A stretch of 64,000 bases of DNA, taken from contig NC_085139.1 in NCBI RefSeq assembly GCF_024139115.2, positions 18,580,821-18,644,820 on the forward strand, in the 5' to 3' direction. A model generated the notes under the pieces. That model did no database searches. It worked only from the letters and a program-made list of their open reading frames with translations, and was not told the origin of the DNA. This stretch comes from Armigeres subalbatus (taxonomy: Eukaryota > Arthropoda > Insecta > Diptera > Culicidae). The position numbers and the translations under genes are program-made. This document shows positions 53,793 through 64,000 of the stretch, in pieces (within the stretch, counting starts at the first letter, position 1; every line of letters starts with the position of its first letter).

Positions 53793-55509
53793 CTAGCAAA
53801 TTATCCTCGTTTTATGATTGAATTCAACGCAAGTCCTTAACGTGTTCATTTTACCACGTGTGCCATACAAACTAATCCTCGCCGAGCCTACTTGCAGCAG
53901 GGTTGCTCGGTTGCCACGTGGAAGCTTTACTCCGATCATTTGAAGGATTCGCAATCGTGAGTCGCACGATGTTTTCACCACTCTACAGTGCGGCTTAAAC
54001 GTAAGCGTTCGGTCCAGAGTGATACCTAAGATCCTTGGACGGTTGGTTTTCGGAACAGGGGTTCGATCGATGATGATCTCTTTCGACGGCTCTCGGCGTG
54101 CGTTGGGACTATAGTAGAACGTCTGCGAATTGGTCGCAGATATGGAGAACCCCACGCTCTTCGCCCATTTATCCACAGCTTTGACGGCGGTCTGCAATCT
54201 GCGGTGTAAACCTTCCCCTTTTGCTCTACGCACCACCAAGAGGATGTCATCTGCGTACAGAAGGATTTCGACTCCAGCGGGCAGCACGCGGAAAATGGGC
54301 TGCATCGCGATAAGAAACAGCGTCACGGATAGGACAGAACCCTGAGGTACTCCGTTCTCCAGAAGGTACTCTTGAGACATATGTGCTCCTATGGACACCT
54401 GGAAGGTACGTTCCGACAGGAAACTTTGCAGTAGATTCAGCATCCGACCACGTATTCGCCAATACTTTAGAGTTAGCAAGATACCGTGTCGCCAGGTGGT
54501 GTCGTACGCTTTCGATATATCCAGAGATGCTATCAGGCAATGCTCGTCGGTAGTAGGCAGCGCTCTTTCAAGTTCGGCAAAGTACGTATCGGTGCCACGT
54601 TCTGCACGAAAAGCGTGATGTCGCTTGTCAGGCCTTCCACTTGATTCGAGTTCAGTAATCAGTCGCCGATTAATAATACGCTCGAGTAGCTTCGCCATAC
54701 AACTGGTGAGCGAGATTGGCCGGAAGGCATTTGATCCTGAATCGTGACAGTTCGGTTTCGGGATAGGGACGACGATGGAATTTCGCCAGCTAGTGGGAAA
54801 CTCGACACTGCGCCAGATATTGTTCAACACCTCGAGGAGCGTCAGTTTTACGGATAGCGAAAGATGTTGCAGCAGGGGGTATCCGATCGTATCTGGACCT
54901 GTTGAGGCACTTCGCTCTTTGTCGAGGGCCCACAGAAATTCGTTCAAGGGAATATCTGTGTTGTAAACATCATCATTGTGGGGCGAAAGATCAATGGGCC
55001 GTTGAAGCTTTCGCCATCTGGAACGATGGAGGGTAGCTAGAAGTCGCCGATCTCTCGCAATATACTTTCGCCAGTTCTTCTGCTGCTTCTTTGGGGTCGT
55101 CCGTGAATCCGTCCGCTCGCTTGAGAACTACAGGGCGCTGTTGCCGGTTACCACGCAGAGTATTCATCGTCTGCCACAGCTCGGTTGTTGTACTACTGGG
55201 TGATATTTTCGCCACGAAATTTTCCCATGACTGCTCCTTTGCCTTACTGATCGCTTTTCGTGCCGCTGCTCGCGCTTCCTGAAATTTAGCCAACGCCTTG
55301 GGGTGGCCCGGATCACCTTGCTGTAGACGTTGGAGGGATCGGAGACATTTTCGCCGGTATCGGATTGCGGCTTTAATAACAATAACAATAACAACGACAA
55401 TAAGTTGCAGGGTGGTTTGGATTTGTACACGCTCAAACGGTATGCCTTCTCGAATAGCTAGACCAACCCCGTGTTGCCAGTAGTTTACGCTGTTCGACTC
55501 CAGAAGCAA
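53793..55509 (-). mobile_element. LINE remnant (I/R1-group reverse transcriptase)
   Basis: The first frame (55509-54991) has an endonuclease scrap (GVGLAIREGIPFERVQIQTT), then a microsatellite-linked deletion, and the region before the polymerase (KEQSWENFVAKISPSSTTTE). The second (54947-53793) has polymerase segments SNAFRPISLTSC, HAFRAERGTDT, ASLDISKAYDTTW, GVPQGSVLS and LLYADDILLV. A frame shift near 54960 separates them. The 3' part after the polymerase is lost. It lies upstream of the orphan protease exons on the same strand. Confidence 0.75.
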
Positions 55510-55979
55510 CGTATAGTGCCTGCCGGGGATATTTGTCGTTTTTGAAATTCGAGGACAACTTTTTGCCTTTCTCGTATACTAAGTATTCGTAAGGGCTATA
55601 GGATCACTCCAAAACCGAACTTTTGATAGACGGCTCGGAGACTCATGGTGTTATATACCAATCGACCCCAGCTTTTTTTTCAATCTCGAACATTTTTTTG
55701 TATCCATGAACTGCTGCAATGCATTTAAATGAATGAAAATAAGGCCGTTACAGATATTTAAAAACTATTTTGTCTCTCCTCCTCGGATTTTTTCGCCAAA
55801 AAACAATATTTTGAGGAGGCAACTAAACAAAATTCGAATACAATTAATTGCATATTATTCGGCAACTCGGCCGTACGAAAACCATTTTTTTTTTGTTAAA
55901 TATCTTGGGTGTGCATATGCACAGCATATGTTTCGAAATGGACAAATTGATATGAAATTTGCGAAAAAGAATCCACGTG
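55510..55979. other. AT-rich non-coding stretch
   Basis: Nothing recognisable. It includes a small TTTTGCCTTTCTCG motif common next to mosquito repeats. Confidence 0.35.
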
Positions 55980-55987
55980 TCTTGGAG

Positions 55988-57154
55988 TAGGGCTTCCATT
56001 CCCGGAAACGATTTCCCGGGATTCCCGATTCCCGGGATTTATATATCAGTTTCCCGAATTTCCCGGGAAATGAACATACTAAAATATTTTGTAATAATTG
56101 TCTTATTTTTTAAATTTGATGATATCGGATTTTGGGGTATCAATTACATTTTTTTACAAGCATCATCTTACTATTTATTTCACTTTTGAAGTTAAAGAAT
56201 TTAAGTTATAACTGAAAATGCCACAGAATCATACGGTGTATTCCAACACGTGTTGAAGAGAGGCGAGGCAAAGAACCAGTTTGTATCTATCGTTCGTTTA
56301 TTTAGTGGGTTCAAACGTCGGTAACTGTTGTGAAGTCGAATTAAAATTGAGTGTCTGCGGTGAAACAGCAGAGCTACCAATGTTCGCAGATATTCAGGCA
56401 ATAGCAGTGACCGCTTTGGCAAGTTTGTCCTATTATTGTCAAAAATCTTTAAGACCTTTTATCCTTTTGATTCAATTCCTGAACAAATTCATATTCCGAA
56501 GACTCGTTTGTATTTTGAGATATTTCTGAAACATTTCATTTCATTTTTAGGTGCTGTTCGGCATTACAAGGATAGTTTGACTGAAAAAATGTTATAGTCA
56601 GGATCATTAAAGTACGACAATCAAGCACTCGCCTGTAGGCTCTTTTTTTATTTCGAATGGAAGAATTCTCATTTCAAATATTTCATTCATCTGCTTTAAA
56701 TACAAAATGTGTTCAAGTGGACGTGCATGAATAAAAATGGTTTACCCTTCAAAGTTGACCTGAAGATTCTATACACAAAAAAAAATCGTCGAGTATAAGA
56801 ATAGTTCAAGTTAGGAATAGTTTGGCGATAATAGAAGAGAATCTCTCGAAGCCGTCGTTGTCCAAAAACTGGAAAAAAAAATGCGGATACAACCTGATAA
56901 AGTTATTAAAAAAATATAGAAAAGTAGCATATAGCGGAGCTTATCAGGACACTGTAGATCTTAGATCTCGATCCAGAACCTTACATGTCTAATGTATATT
57001 TTCAAAATCCTATTTTACTACAAAATTGAAACTTCGATTTTGAATTAGCTTCGAGAGTTTTTTTTATTTCCCGGGATCCCGGGAAATCCCGGGAATTTAT
57101 TGTTTCATTTCCCGTTTCCCGGGAAGTTGATTCCCGGGAAAAATGGAAGCCCTA
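55988..57154. mobile_element. hAT-type non-autonomous element, 1167 bp
   Basis: The termini TAGGGCTTCCATT and AATGGAAGCCCTA are inverted repeats. An exact 8-bp target duplication, TCTTGGAG, flanks it (55980-55987 and 57155-57162). Clusters of TTCCCGGGA palindromes fill both subterminal regions (55999-56070 and 57068-57140). The AT-rich interior has no transposase. Eight-base duplication and terminus type fit hAT. Confidence 0.85.
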
Positions 57155-57339
57155 TCTTGGAGGGACTCGAAATACTCGAAATTCGAAATAACGCTCCTTT
57201 TTTTTACGCCCTACAGGAGCGTAAAAAAAGTTTCAAGCATTTATATGAGACAAATTTGGATTAGTTTCGGAGGTTGTTTTTAGATGATCTAAGTACTGCG
57301 GATGTTCTAGAAACAGAATTTATGCTTGCATGCGAAGTG

Positions 57340-58400
57340 GTATTAGCTGTTGTCATGATCTACGAACTCCACACAGTCAAGATCTGTTGATCAACCTTCG
57401 TAATGGAGGCAGTTATTGAAGAATAAACAAGTTGCGTGACCCCTTCTAGGTATATATTTGTATTCCAAGTAGATCTTGATGTTGTCATTGATACCAGGTA
57501 GTTCACGAACTCCATAGAGTCACGGTTTGTTGATCAACCTCCGTAATGGTAACTGCCTCCAAAATAAATAAATAAGTTGTGTGACCCCTTCTAGGTATAT
57601 GTTTGTATTCCTTGTAGTTCTTGATGTTGTTATTGATGCCAGGTAGTCTACGAACTCCATATAATCAAGGTGTGTTGATCAACCATCGTAATGAAGACAG
57701 TTATTTTGGGAATAAACGAGTTGTGTAGCCCCTTCTTGGTATATATTTATATTTCAAGTAGTTCTTGTTGTTGTGGGCTCCAGGTTTTCTACGAGTTTCA
57801 TAGAGTCAAGGTCTGTAGATTAACCTCCGTAATGGAGGCAGTTATTGAAGAATAAAAAAGTTGGGAGACCCCTTCTAGGTATATGCTCGTATTTCATGCA
57901 GTTCTTGTTGTTGTCGTGAGTTACAGGTAGTCTACGAACTCCATAGAGTCAAATACTACGGATCAACTTCCGTAATAGAGACAGTTACCAAAGAGTGCAC
58001 AAGTTGTGTGACCCCTTCTTGTTATATGTTTGCATTCCAAGTTGCTCTTGTTGCTGTCATTGGTTTCACGGAGTCTACGTACTCCATAGAGTCATGGTAT
58101 GTTGATCATCCTCAGTAATGGAGGCAGTTATTGAAGAATAAACAAGTTGTGTGACCCCTTCCTTATATATGTTTGTATTTCAAGTAGTTCTTGTTGTTGT
58201 CGTGAGTTCCAGGTAGTCTACGAACATAGAGTCAAGATCGGTGAATCAACCTCCTTAATGGAGGCAGTTATTTGAAAATAAACAAGTTGTGTGTCCCCTT
58301 CTTGGTCTATGTTTGTCTTTAAAGTAATTCTTTTTGTTGTGTTCTGCTCCGTAATGGACGCAGTTATTGAGCATTGAACACTTTTTGTGGCCCATTCTTG
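57340..58400. repeat. About 143-bp satellite, main block
   Basis: About seven units share TCTACGAACTCCATAGAGTCAAG, GTTGATCAACC, CCGTAATGGAGGCAGTTATT, GTTGTGTGACCCCTTCT and TTCAAGTAGTTCTTGTTGTTGT. Identity between units is moderate, and unit length drifts from about 138 to 150 bp. No coding potential. Confidence 0.8.
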
Positions 58401-59175
58401 GTACAATAATATCCCGATTTTATCATTCCTAGTGAATTCTGGGGTGATGAAATAGAAAATGTGACAAAATTGGAACAATTTTTTTTGTTTGTTTCGCTAA
58501 TACGAATCAGTTTATGCCTTGGAAAGGCAAAATACGTGAACGGAACCCGTAATTTCTTACAAAATTCTTGACAGGTTCTCTGAAATAATCCATAATAAAT
58601 CACAGGCGGTGAACGTTATTTCACGAAAATCATTGTAGTTTGCGGTATTATTGGAAAATAATAAAAACGACAAAAATGCGGGGTCGACAAAATCAGAGTA
58701 GACAAAATCGGGTCAATACTGTATATTTTCGCATTCCATGTACTGCTTGTTATTGTCATGGGTTCGAAGTAATCTACGATCTCCGTAGAGTCAAGATCTA
58801 CTGGTTACCCTCCATGATGAAACCACAAATTGAAAAAAAAAAAAATAACAAGTTGCGCAACTCCGTCTGTTGGAATGTGTGCATTTCAAGTAGTTAAAGT
58901 TGTTGTCATTAGCTTTAGGCAGTTATTGAAGAATAAACAAGGTGTGTAACCTCATTTTGAAATATTTGCATTCCAAGTAGTTCTTGTTGTCATGGATTCC
59001 AGGTAGTATACAAACTTCATTCATATCACGTACGAAACTGTTTATTCCTTGGAAATGCAAAATGTGAATAAATTGGAACGAGACAACTTCACGCCGGAAA
59101 CGTAAGGAAAAAAACGGGCTAATATTGCAAAGACCATGTACCGTATTTATATCAGGTTAAAGACCAACTAGTTAT
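58401..59175. repeat. Decayed continuation of the 143-bp satellite
   Basis: Partial units are seen at 58720-58830 and 58860-59020. In between is AT-rich DNA in which a motif (CCTTGGAAAGGCAAAATACGTG at 58516) recurs at 59051 in modified form. Confidence 0.55.
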
Positions 59176-59179
59176 TGGT

Positions 59180-59306
59180 TAAGAAAATTATTTTGAGCTT
59201 TTTAGTGGAATGTATTCACTTGTCATTAAACGAGTTTGGACAATCCCATTTAATTCCACCACTTGATTGTACCTTGACAGATACGTATTTCGACCTCAAC
59301 AGTAAG
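59180..59306 (-). mobile_element. Penelope terminal repeat with 3' half of the hammerhead
   Basis: On the minus strand, 59306-59273 holds GACCT, the stem II loop, AGGTC, GAAA, ATACGTAT and the cleavage C plus TGTC. The stretch to 59185 continues with GGTACAATCAAGTGGTGG and the usual tail. The core CTGAAGA is missing because satellite sequence begins at 59308. Confidence 0.65.
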
Positions 59307-59307
59307 G

Positions 59308-59880
59308 TCATCTACGAACTCCACAGACTCAAGGTCTGGGGATCAATCTCCGTAATGGAGGCAGTTATTGAAGAATAAACAAGTTGCGTGACCCCTTCTA
59401 GGTATATATTTGTATTCCAAGTAGATCTTGATGTTGTCATTGATACCAGGTAGTTCACGAACTCCATAGAGTCACGGTTTGTTGATCAACCTCCGTAATG
59501 GAGGCAGTTATTTGAAAATAAATAAGTTGTGTGACCCCTTCTAGGTATATGTTTGTATTCCTTGTAGTTCTTGATGTTGTTATTGATGCCAGGTAGTCTA
59601 CGAACTCCATATAATCAAGGTCTGTTGATCAACCATCGTAATGAAGACAGTTATTTTGGGAATAAACGAGTTGTGTAGCCCCTTCTTGGTATATATTTAT
59701 ATTTCAAGTAGTTCTTGTTGTTGTGGGCTCCAGGTTTTCTACGAATTTCATAGAGTCAAGGTCTGTGGATTAACCTCCGTAATGGAGGCAGTTATTGAAG
59801 AATAAAAAAGTTGGGAGACCCCTTCCAGGTATATGCTCGTATTTCATGCAGTTCTTGTTGTTGTCGTGAGTTACAGGTAG
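59308..59880. repeat. 143-bp satellite block inside the Penelope terminal repeat
   Basis: Four units closely match the main block at 57359-57917 in order and detail (for example the TATATGCTCGTATTTCATGCAG unit). The block starts at TCTACGAACT and ends at CAGGTAG, which is one whole number of repeat periods. It is bordered on both sides by the same 33-base Penelope segment. Confidence 0.75.
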
Positions 59881-59930
59881 ACAGATACGTATTTCGACCT
59901 CAACAGTAAGGTCGTCTTCAGTGTCTCGTA
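59874..59930 (-). ncRNA. Hammerhead-ribozyme-like motif, Penelope element
   Basis: Minus strand, 59930 downwards: GTAC, GACA, core CTGAAGA, one extra C, stem II GACCT/AGGTC, core GAAA, ATACGTAT, cleavage C, then TGTC at the satellite junction. The inner stem I is complete. The outer GTAC partner is lost to the satellite. Confidence 0.55.
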
Positions 59931-61430
59931 CTTGACTCGACTTGAAGAAAATGATCGCAGCTTACACTATTTATACTTTGCGTAGGTTACGTTAGTTACA
60001 TTTACTACGGTGCTTACTTCTACTCGCTTGTTGCGCTTAATGCTTAGGTATAAACTTGACGAGCAAGGAGCTACCATTTCCTTGATCTTTATTCAACAAC
60101 CGCGTTTGTACCTGTCGGTAGATTTCCAAGCTCTCAGCAACATCAAGTTTCCACGGAGAAGAGACATTTCTTAAAATTTCAATGTTTGATGTCGTAATTG
60201 AATAATTTACCTTATTACATGTTCAGCTACCTTAGACCTAAACTCATAATTTAATCCCTTATCAGTTTCCCTCTTAGCCTTACTTACTTCGGCAATATGT
60301 TCTTTAAACCTTACATCCAACGATCTTTTTGTTTGACCTACATATACTTTATCACACTGTAAACAATTAATTTGATAAGCCCCTGCCTATCCTTTGTGGA
60401 GCGCAACAGTGTCTTCAGTTGATTGCTTCTGCTGGAGAATACTAAATCAATGCCGAATTTTCTCAGTCGATGGCGTAGCTGGTGGGTAATGTGTTGATCA
60501 TAGGGGACCGATACCGTCTTCAGCGGTTCATCGATCGGTGTCAGTGTTGTCAGTTTGTTTTTCCGTTGGCTCCTCTGCCTTTTGTTAATGATTGTTTGTA
60601 TTGTTCTTTCCTTGTATCCGTTGATCTTCGCTGTTTCCATGATGTGTTGTAGCTTCTTCGCTCATGGAGATCGTCTGCATCCTGTGGATCATGTGATGAG
60701 AAGTTGCCAGATTCTGCTGATACGAATCATTTGATGTGTATGGGTCATGGGATGACTCTCATGGTGTTGGTGGGCTTCCTGTAGATTTCGAAGTCTAAAG
60801 TTGCATTTGTTCCTTTGATAACCAGTAGATCCAAGAAAGGTAATTTGCCTTCCTTTTCCTCCTCGTGGGTGAATTTGTTATTGGTGTAAGCCTAGCAGTG
60901 GTGGAAATATGCGAACCTGACTCACAAAACAAGAAGTAGGCAATGCAAAAGACTCGCGAACATTTGTTTTGCCTTTTTCTTGCCTACCTACTACTCGCAG
61001 AGAAAACAAAAAAACGAACCCCGAAAAATCTTCGTGAAGCTTCGCGAGTCATTCGGGTTTATTTGCTAAAAGTCACAAAACTATCTCGGAACTTATTTCT
61101 CACTGATGTTCGAGCTATAACACAATTGTTTATTGTTATTGTGTTTATGTCAAGTCAAATCTATCCATTGTATTCGAAGTAATCACAGAAACTCGCGACC
61201 GTGTTTTTACTCGCGAACAAAATACAGCCCGGCTTTTTGTTTTTGCTCTGCCCGTACTCCCGAACAAAGCAAGCGCCAGAAAAAAGCAGGCAGTAGGTTC
61301 GCGCGAGTATGGCATTTTTGGTAGGCCCAATTACACTCTTTTCTTACTCGTGAAGCGAGTATTTCCACCACTGAAGCCTAGAAGTATTACTTAATAAATT
61401 TCTAGGATGGCCATTAGCATATGCCATGGA
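59881..61430 (-). mobile_element. Penelope-like element, 5'-truncated
   Basis: On the minus strand, after about 61430, the end of the reverse transcriptase is readable (KLPFLDLLVIKGTNATLDFE, IYRKPTNTMRVIP near 60860-60770). A linker follows (HQLRHRLRKFGIDLVFSS), and then a GIY-YIG endonuclease (AYQINCLQCDKVYVGQTKRS, DVRFKEHIAEVSKAKRETDK; 60390-60240). Several stops and shifts break it. The terminal region with the hammerhead follows. A hAT MITE interrupts it at 60897-61373. The coupling of reverse transcriptase and GIY-YIG is specific to Penelope-like elements. Confidence 0.85.
60897..61373. mobile_element. hAT-type MITE, 477 bp, nested in the Penelope element
   Basis: The ends CAGTGGTGGAAATA and TATTTCCACCACTG are inverted repeats. 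An exact 8-bp target duplication, AAGCCTAG, lies at 60889-60896 and 61374-61381. The interior contains several ACTCGCGA/TCGCGAGT motifs. No transposase. Confidence 0.85.
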
Positions 61431-63665
61431 CACATTTTATTCTATGGACCACAAAGGGGTTGTACCACTTTTGAAACAAGCCGAAAGATTTCTGGTTACG
61501 CGTGTAGATCTTAAGGCCTTTTCCAGAGTTTTTTTTGCATGACCATGAACCTATGCAATGGACGCAATCTATTTTATGTACCACAAAGGGGCTTGAACCA
61601 CTTTTGAAACAAGGCGAAAGATTTTTTGTTAAGCGTGTAGATTTTAAGGCCTTTTTCCAGGGTTTTCTTGGATAACTATGAACCTATGCAATGGACGCAT
61701 TCTATTCTATGTTCCATAAAGGGGTTCTACCGCTTTCAAAACAAGCTGAAAGATTTTTGATTACGCTTGTAGATCTTAAGGCCCTTTCCAGGGTTTCCTT
61801 GGATGACCATGACCCTATGCAATGGACGCATTCAGTTCTATGTACCACAAGAGGGTTGTACCGCTTTTGGAACAAGCCGAACGAGCACTAGTTACGCATG
61901 TAGATCTTAAGGCCTATTCCAAATTTTTTTTTGGATGACCATGCAGCTATGCAATGAATGCATTCTATTCTATGTACCACAAAGGGGTTGTACTACTTTC
62001 AAAATAAGCCGAAAGATTTTTGATTACGCGTGTAGATCCTAAGGCCCTTTCCAGGGTCTCCCTGGATGACCAGGAACCTATGCAATGAACGCATTCAATT
62101 CTATGTACCACAAGGGGGTTGTAGCACTTTTGAAACAAGCCGAAAGAGCACTGGTTACGCGTGTGGATGTTAAGGCCTATTCCAGGGTTTTTTGAATGAC
62201 CATGAACCTATGCAATGAACGCATTATATTCTATGAACCACAAAGGGGTTGTACCACTTTTGAAACAATGCGAAAGATTTCTGGTTACGCGTGTATATCT
62301 TAAGGCCTATTCCAGGATTTTCTTGGATGACCAGGAACCTATGCAATGGACGCATTCTATTTTATGTACCACAAAGGGGTTGTACTACTTTTGAAACAAT
62401 GTGAAAGATTTCTGGTTACGCGTGTAGATCTTAAGGCGTATTCCGGGGTTTTTTCGGATGACCGTGAACCTATGTAATAAACACATTTTATTCCATGTAC
62501 CACAAAGGGGTTGTACCATTTTTGAAACAAGGCGAAAGATTTCTGGTTACGCGTGTAGGTTTTAAGGTTTATTCCAGGGTTTTCTTGGATGACCGTGAAC
62601 CTATGCAATTTTTTTTTCTTTTTTTTTCTTCCTAAACAATGGAGGGGGAATCTGCTCAACAGACATCCTGGGTTGACCAGGAAGTGCTGGGTTAGGGGCC
62701 ACCTCCAATGAGGCAGACAGGACTGCATCCCCGACCAGCTAAACCGTTTCCATTGCCGCCAAGCCCATCGTCCCTTCGGTACAACCAGAAAGTAATGCTT
62801 CAAAGGGGGGCCAGTGCATAACGCACCCTCGAGGTTAGCTGCGTGTCCTTGCAGCATCGAACATCGTGACTCGCTTTTTAGAAGAACACCATGGTGTCGT
62901 GCCAGCGCATTGCCGGCTTTCCAGGTGGCCTTACCACGCCCTATGTCCTCGGAAGGTGGGCAGGGTCGACTTCGCGCCTGCTTCCCTCTGCACGACTGGT
63001 ATCAAGAATGATGATGCCGCGTGCACCCCAAATTGACCTTTCTGCGATAGGGCCTATTCGCCAGCACACAGAGGGACTTGCCGACGCGGTGCCTACGCCT
63101 GCCCCAGCCTTGACGAGGACCCTATGCAATGGGCGCATTCTATTATATGTACCACAAAGGGGTTGTACCACTTTTGAAACAAGGCGAAAGATTTCTGGTT
63201 ACGCGTGTGTAAATCTTAAGGCCTATTCCAGGGTTTTCTCGGATGACCTTGAACCTATGCAATGAACGCATTCTATTCTATGTACTACAAAGGGGTTGTA
63301 CCATTTTTGAAACAAGGCGAAATATTTCTGGTTACGCGTGTAGATTTCAAGGCCTTTTCCAGGGGTTTCTTGGACGACTATGAACCTATGCAATGGACGC
63401 GTTCTATTCTATGTACCACAAAGGGGTTGTACTACTTTCAAAATAAGCCGAAAGGTTTTTGATTACGCGTGTAGATTCTAAGGCCCTTTCCAGGGTTTCC
63501 CTGGATGACCAGGAACCTATGCAATGGACGCAATCTATTCTATGTACCACAAAGGGGTTGTACCACTTTTGAAACAAGGCGAAAGATTTCTGGTTACGCG
63601 TGTAGATCTTAAGGCCTATTCCAGGGTTTTCTTGGATGGCCGTGAACCTATGCAATGGTTGCGTT
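61418..63665. repeat. 131-bp satellite array
   Basis: About 13 units of roughly 131 bp share CTATGCAATGGACGCATTC, TATGTACCACAAAGGGGTTG, GAAACAAG(G/C)CGAAAGATTT, GGTTACGCGTGTAGAT and AAGGCCTATTCCAGGGTTTT. The array begins where recognisable Penelope sequence ends and is interrupted by a LINE insertion at 62610-63120. Open frames within it arise because the consensus has few stops. Confidence 0.85.
62610..63120 (-). mobile_element. LINE 3' end inserted in the 131-bp satellite
   Basis: A GC-rich 511-bp piece ends, on the minus strand, in an A-rich tail (T-rich at 62610-62630). CCTATGCAAT occurs on both sides (62600-62609 and 63121-63130), a target duplication in the same phase of the satellite unit. 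It is 5'-truncated and appears to be 3' untranslated LINE sequence. The clade is not assigned. Confidence 0.7.
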
Positions 63666-63940
63666 CTATCCAATGTATCACAAAACACAGGTCCAAGCTC
63701 CAGGAGGTTCTTGTAAAACTTTAAATACTTGAAAACGATGATGAACGTCTTACTGTGCGTTATCAAGGATCTGCACCACTCATGACTTGTTGATTTCTTG
63801 GCGTACCAAGAACATCTTAAGGCCTCAGCATTCAAACAATTGGACGACCATGATAACGGAAACAATTTGGACGACCCTAATACCAAAATTGGTAAAAGAC
63901 ACATCCTAAGACTAAAAGTGAGTTAAATATCAAATTTTGC
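63666..63940. other. Unassigned spacer
   Basis: After the last satellite unit no feature is recognisable up to the Penelope terminal repeat. Confidence 0.35.
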
Positions 63941-64000
63941 CTGTCATAAGAGTTTATACAATCCCATTGAATTCCACCACTTAATTGTATCTTGACAGAT
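63941..64000 (-). mobile_element. Penelope terminal repeat, cut by the window end
   Basis: On the minus strand the last 60 bases read ATCTGTCAAGATACAATT, then AAGTGGTGGAATTCAATGGG, the same tail as at 59180-59306. The hammerhead core would lie just beyond 64000. Confidence 0.65.

Noticed and set aside
57340..59880. A long non-coding RNA gene with repeats
   Set aside because: No promoter, splice or poly(A) evidence; the pattern is that of a satellite.
61691..63724. A family of small proteins reading MDAFYSM or MDAIYSM
   Set aside because: They come from the 131-bp satellite; the frame shifts between units, because 131 is not divisible by three.

Overview
The window looks like nuclear DNA of a culicine mosquito, most likely an Aedes species. 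The basis is the transposon community: tRNA-derived SINEs of the Feilai type, a BEL-Pao LTR element, I-, R1-, Jockey- and RTE-like LINEs, a Penelope-like element, a DD37E mariner-type transposase remnant, and many MITEs in AT-rich DNA. There are no bacterial features. The species is inferred from pattern recognition, not from a database search.

The only host genes I can support are four serine-protease-type genes. Two are minus-strand copies of one duplicated gene (2581-4023 and 40915-42355), each with a signal-peptide exon and a long exon holding one complete and one incomplete trypsin-like domain. A single-domain gene lies on the plus strand (43363-44352) and has lost all three catalytic residues. 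Two terminal exons of a fourth gene lie on the minus strand (51776-52043), again without the catalytic serine. Together they suggest a local cluster of secreted proteases and pseudoproteases broken up by transposons.

From left to right: RTE scraps and a Penelope terminal repeat with a hammerhead-ribozyme-like sequence (1-1800); protease copy 1 and a hAT MITE (2.3-4.75 kb); an R1-like LINE remnant (6.7-8.6 kb); a nearly complete but frameshifted I-like LINE (9.4-15.1 kb); LINE debris on the minus strand (16.4-19 kb); degenerate repeats and a hAT-like mosaic (19.2-25.7 kb); a mariner-type pseudogene and a zinc-finger ORF (26.3-28.2 kb); a palindromic tRNA-like element split by a piggyBac-like MITE (28.8-30.5 kb).

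Next comes a young BEL-Pao element with its own nested insertions (31.7-40.4 kb), protease copy 2 and the pseudoprotease (40.9-44.4 kb), MITEs and a Jockey-like remnant (45.6-48.0 kb), a head-to-head 17-bp minisatellite (48.6-49.5 kb), the orphan protease exons, a 1.2-kb inverted repeat, another LINE remnant and a hAT MITE (51.8-57.2 kb). The last 7 kb interleave two satellites (about 143 and 131 bp) with a Penelope-like element.

The strongest unusual signal is at the right: a block of the 143-bp satellite sits between two copies of the Penelope hammerhead segment. Most retroelement ORFs are broken, so no element in the window appears able to move on its own.
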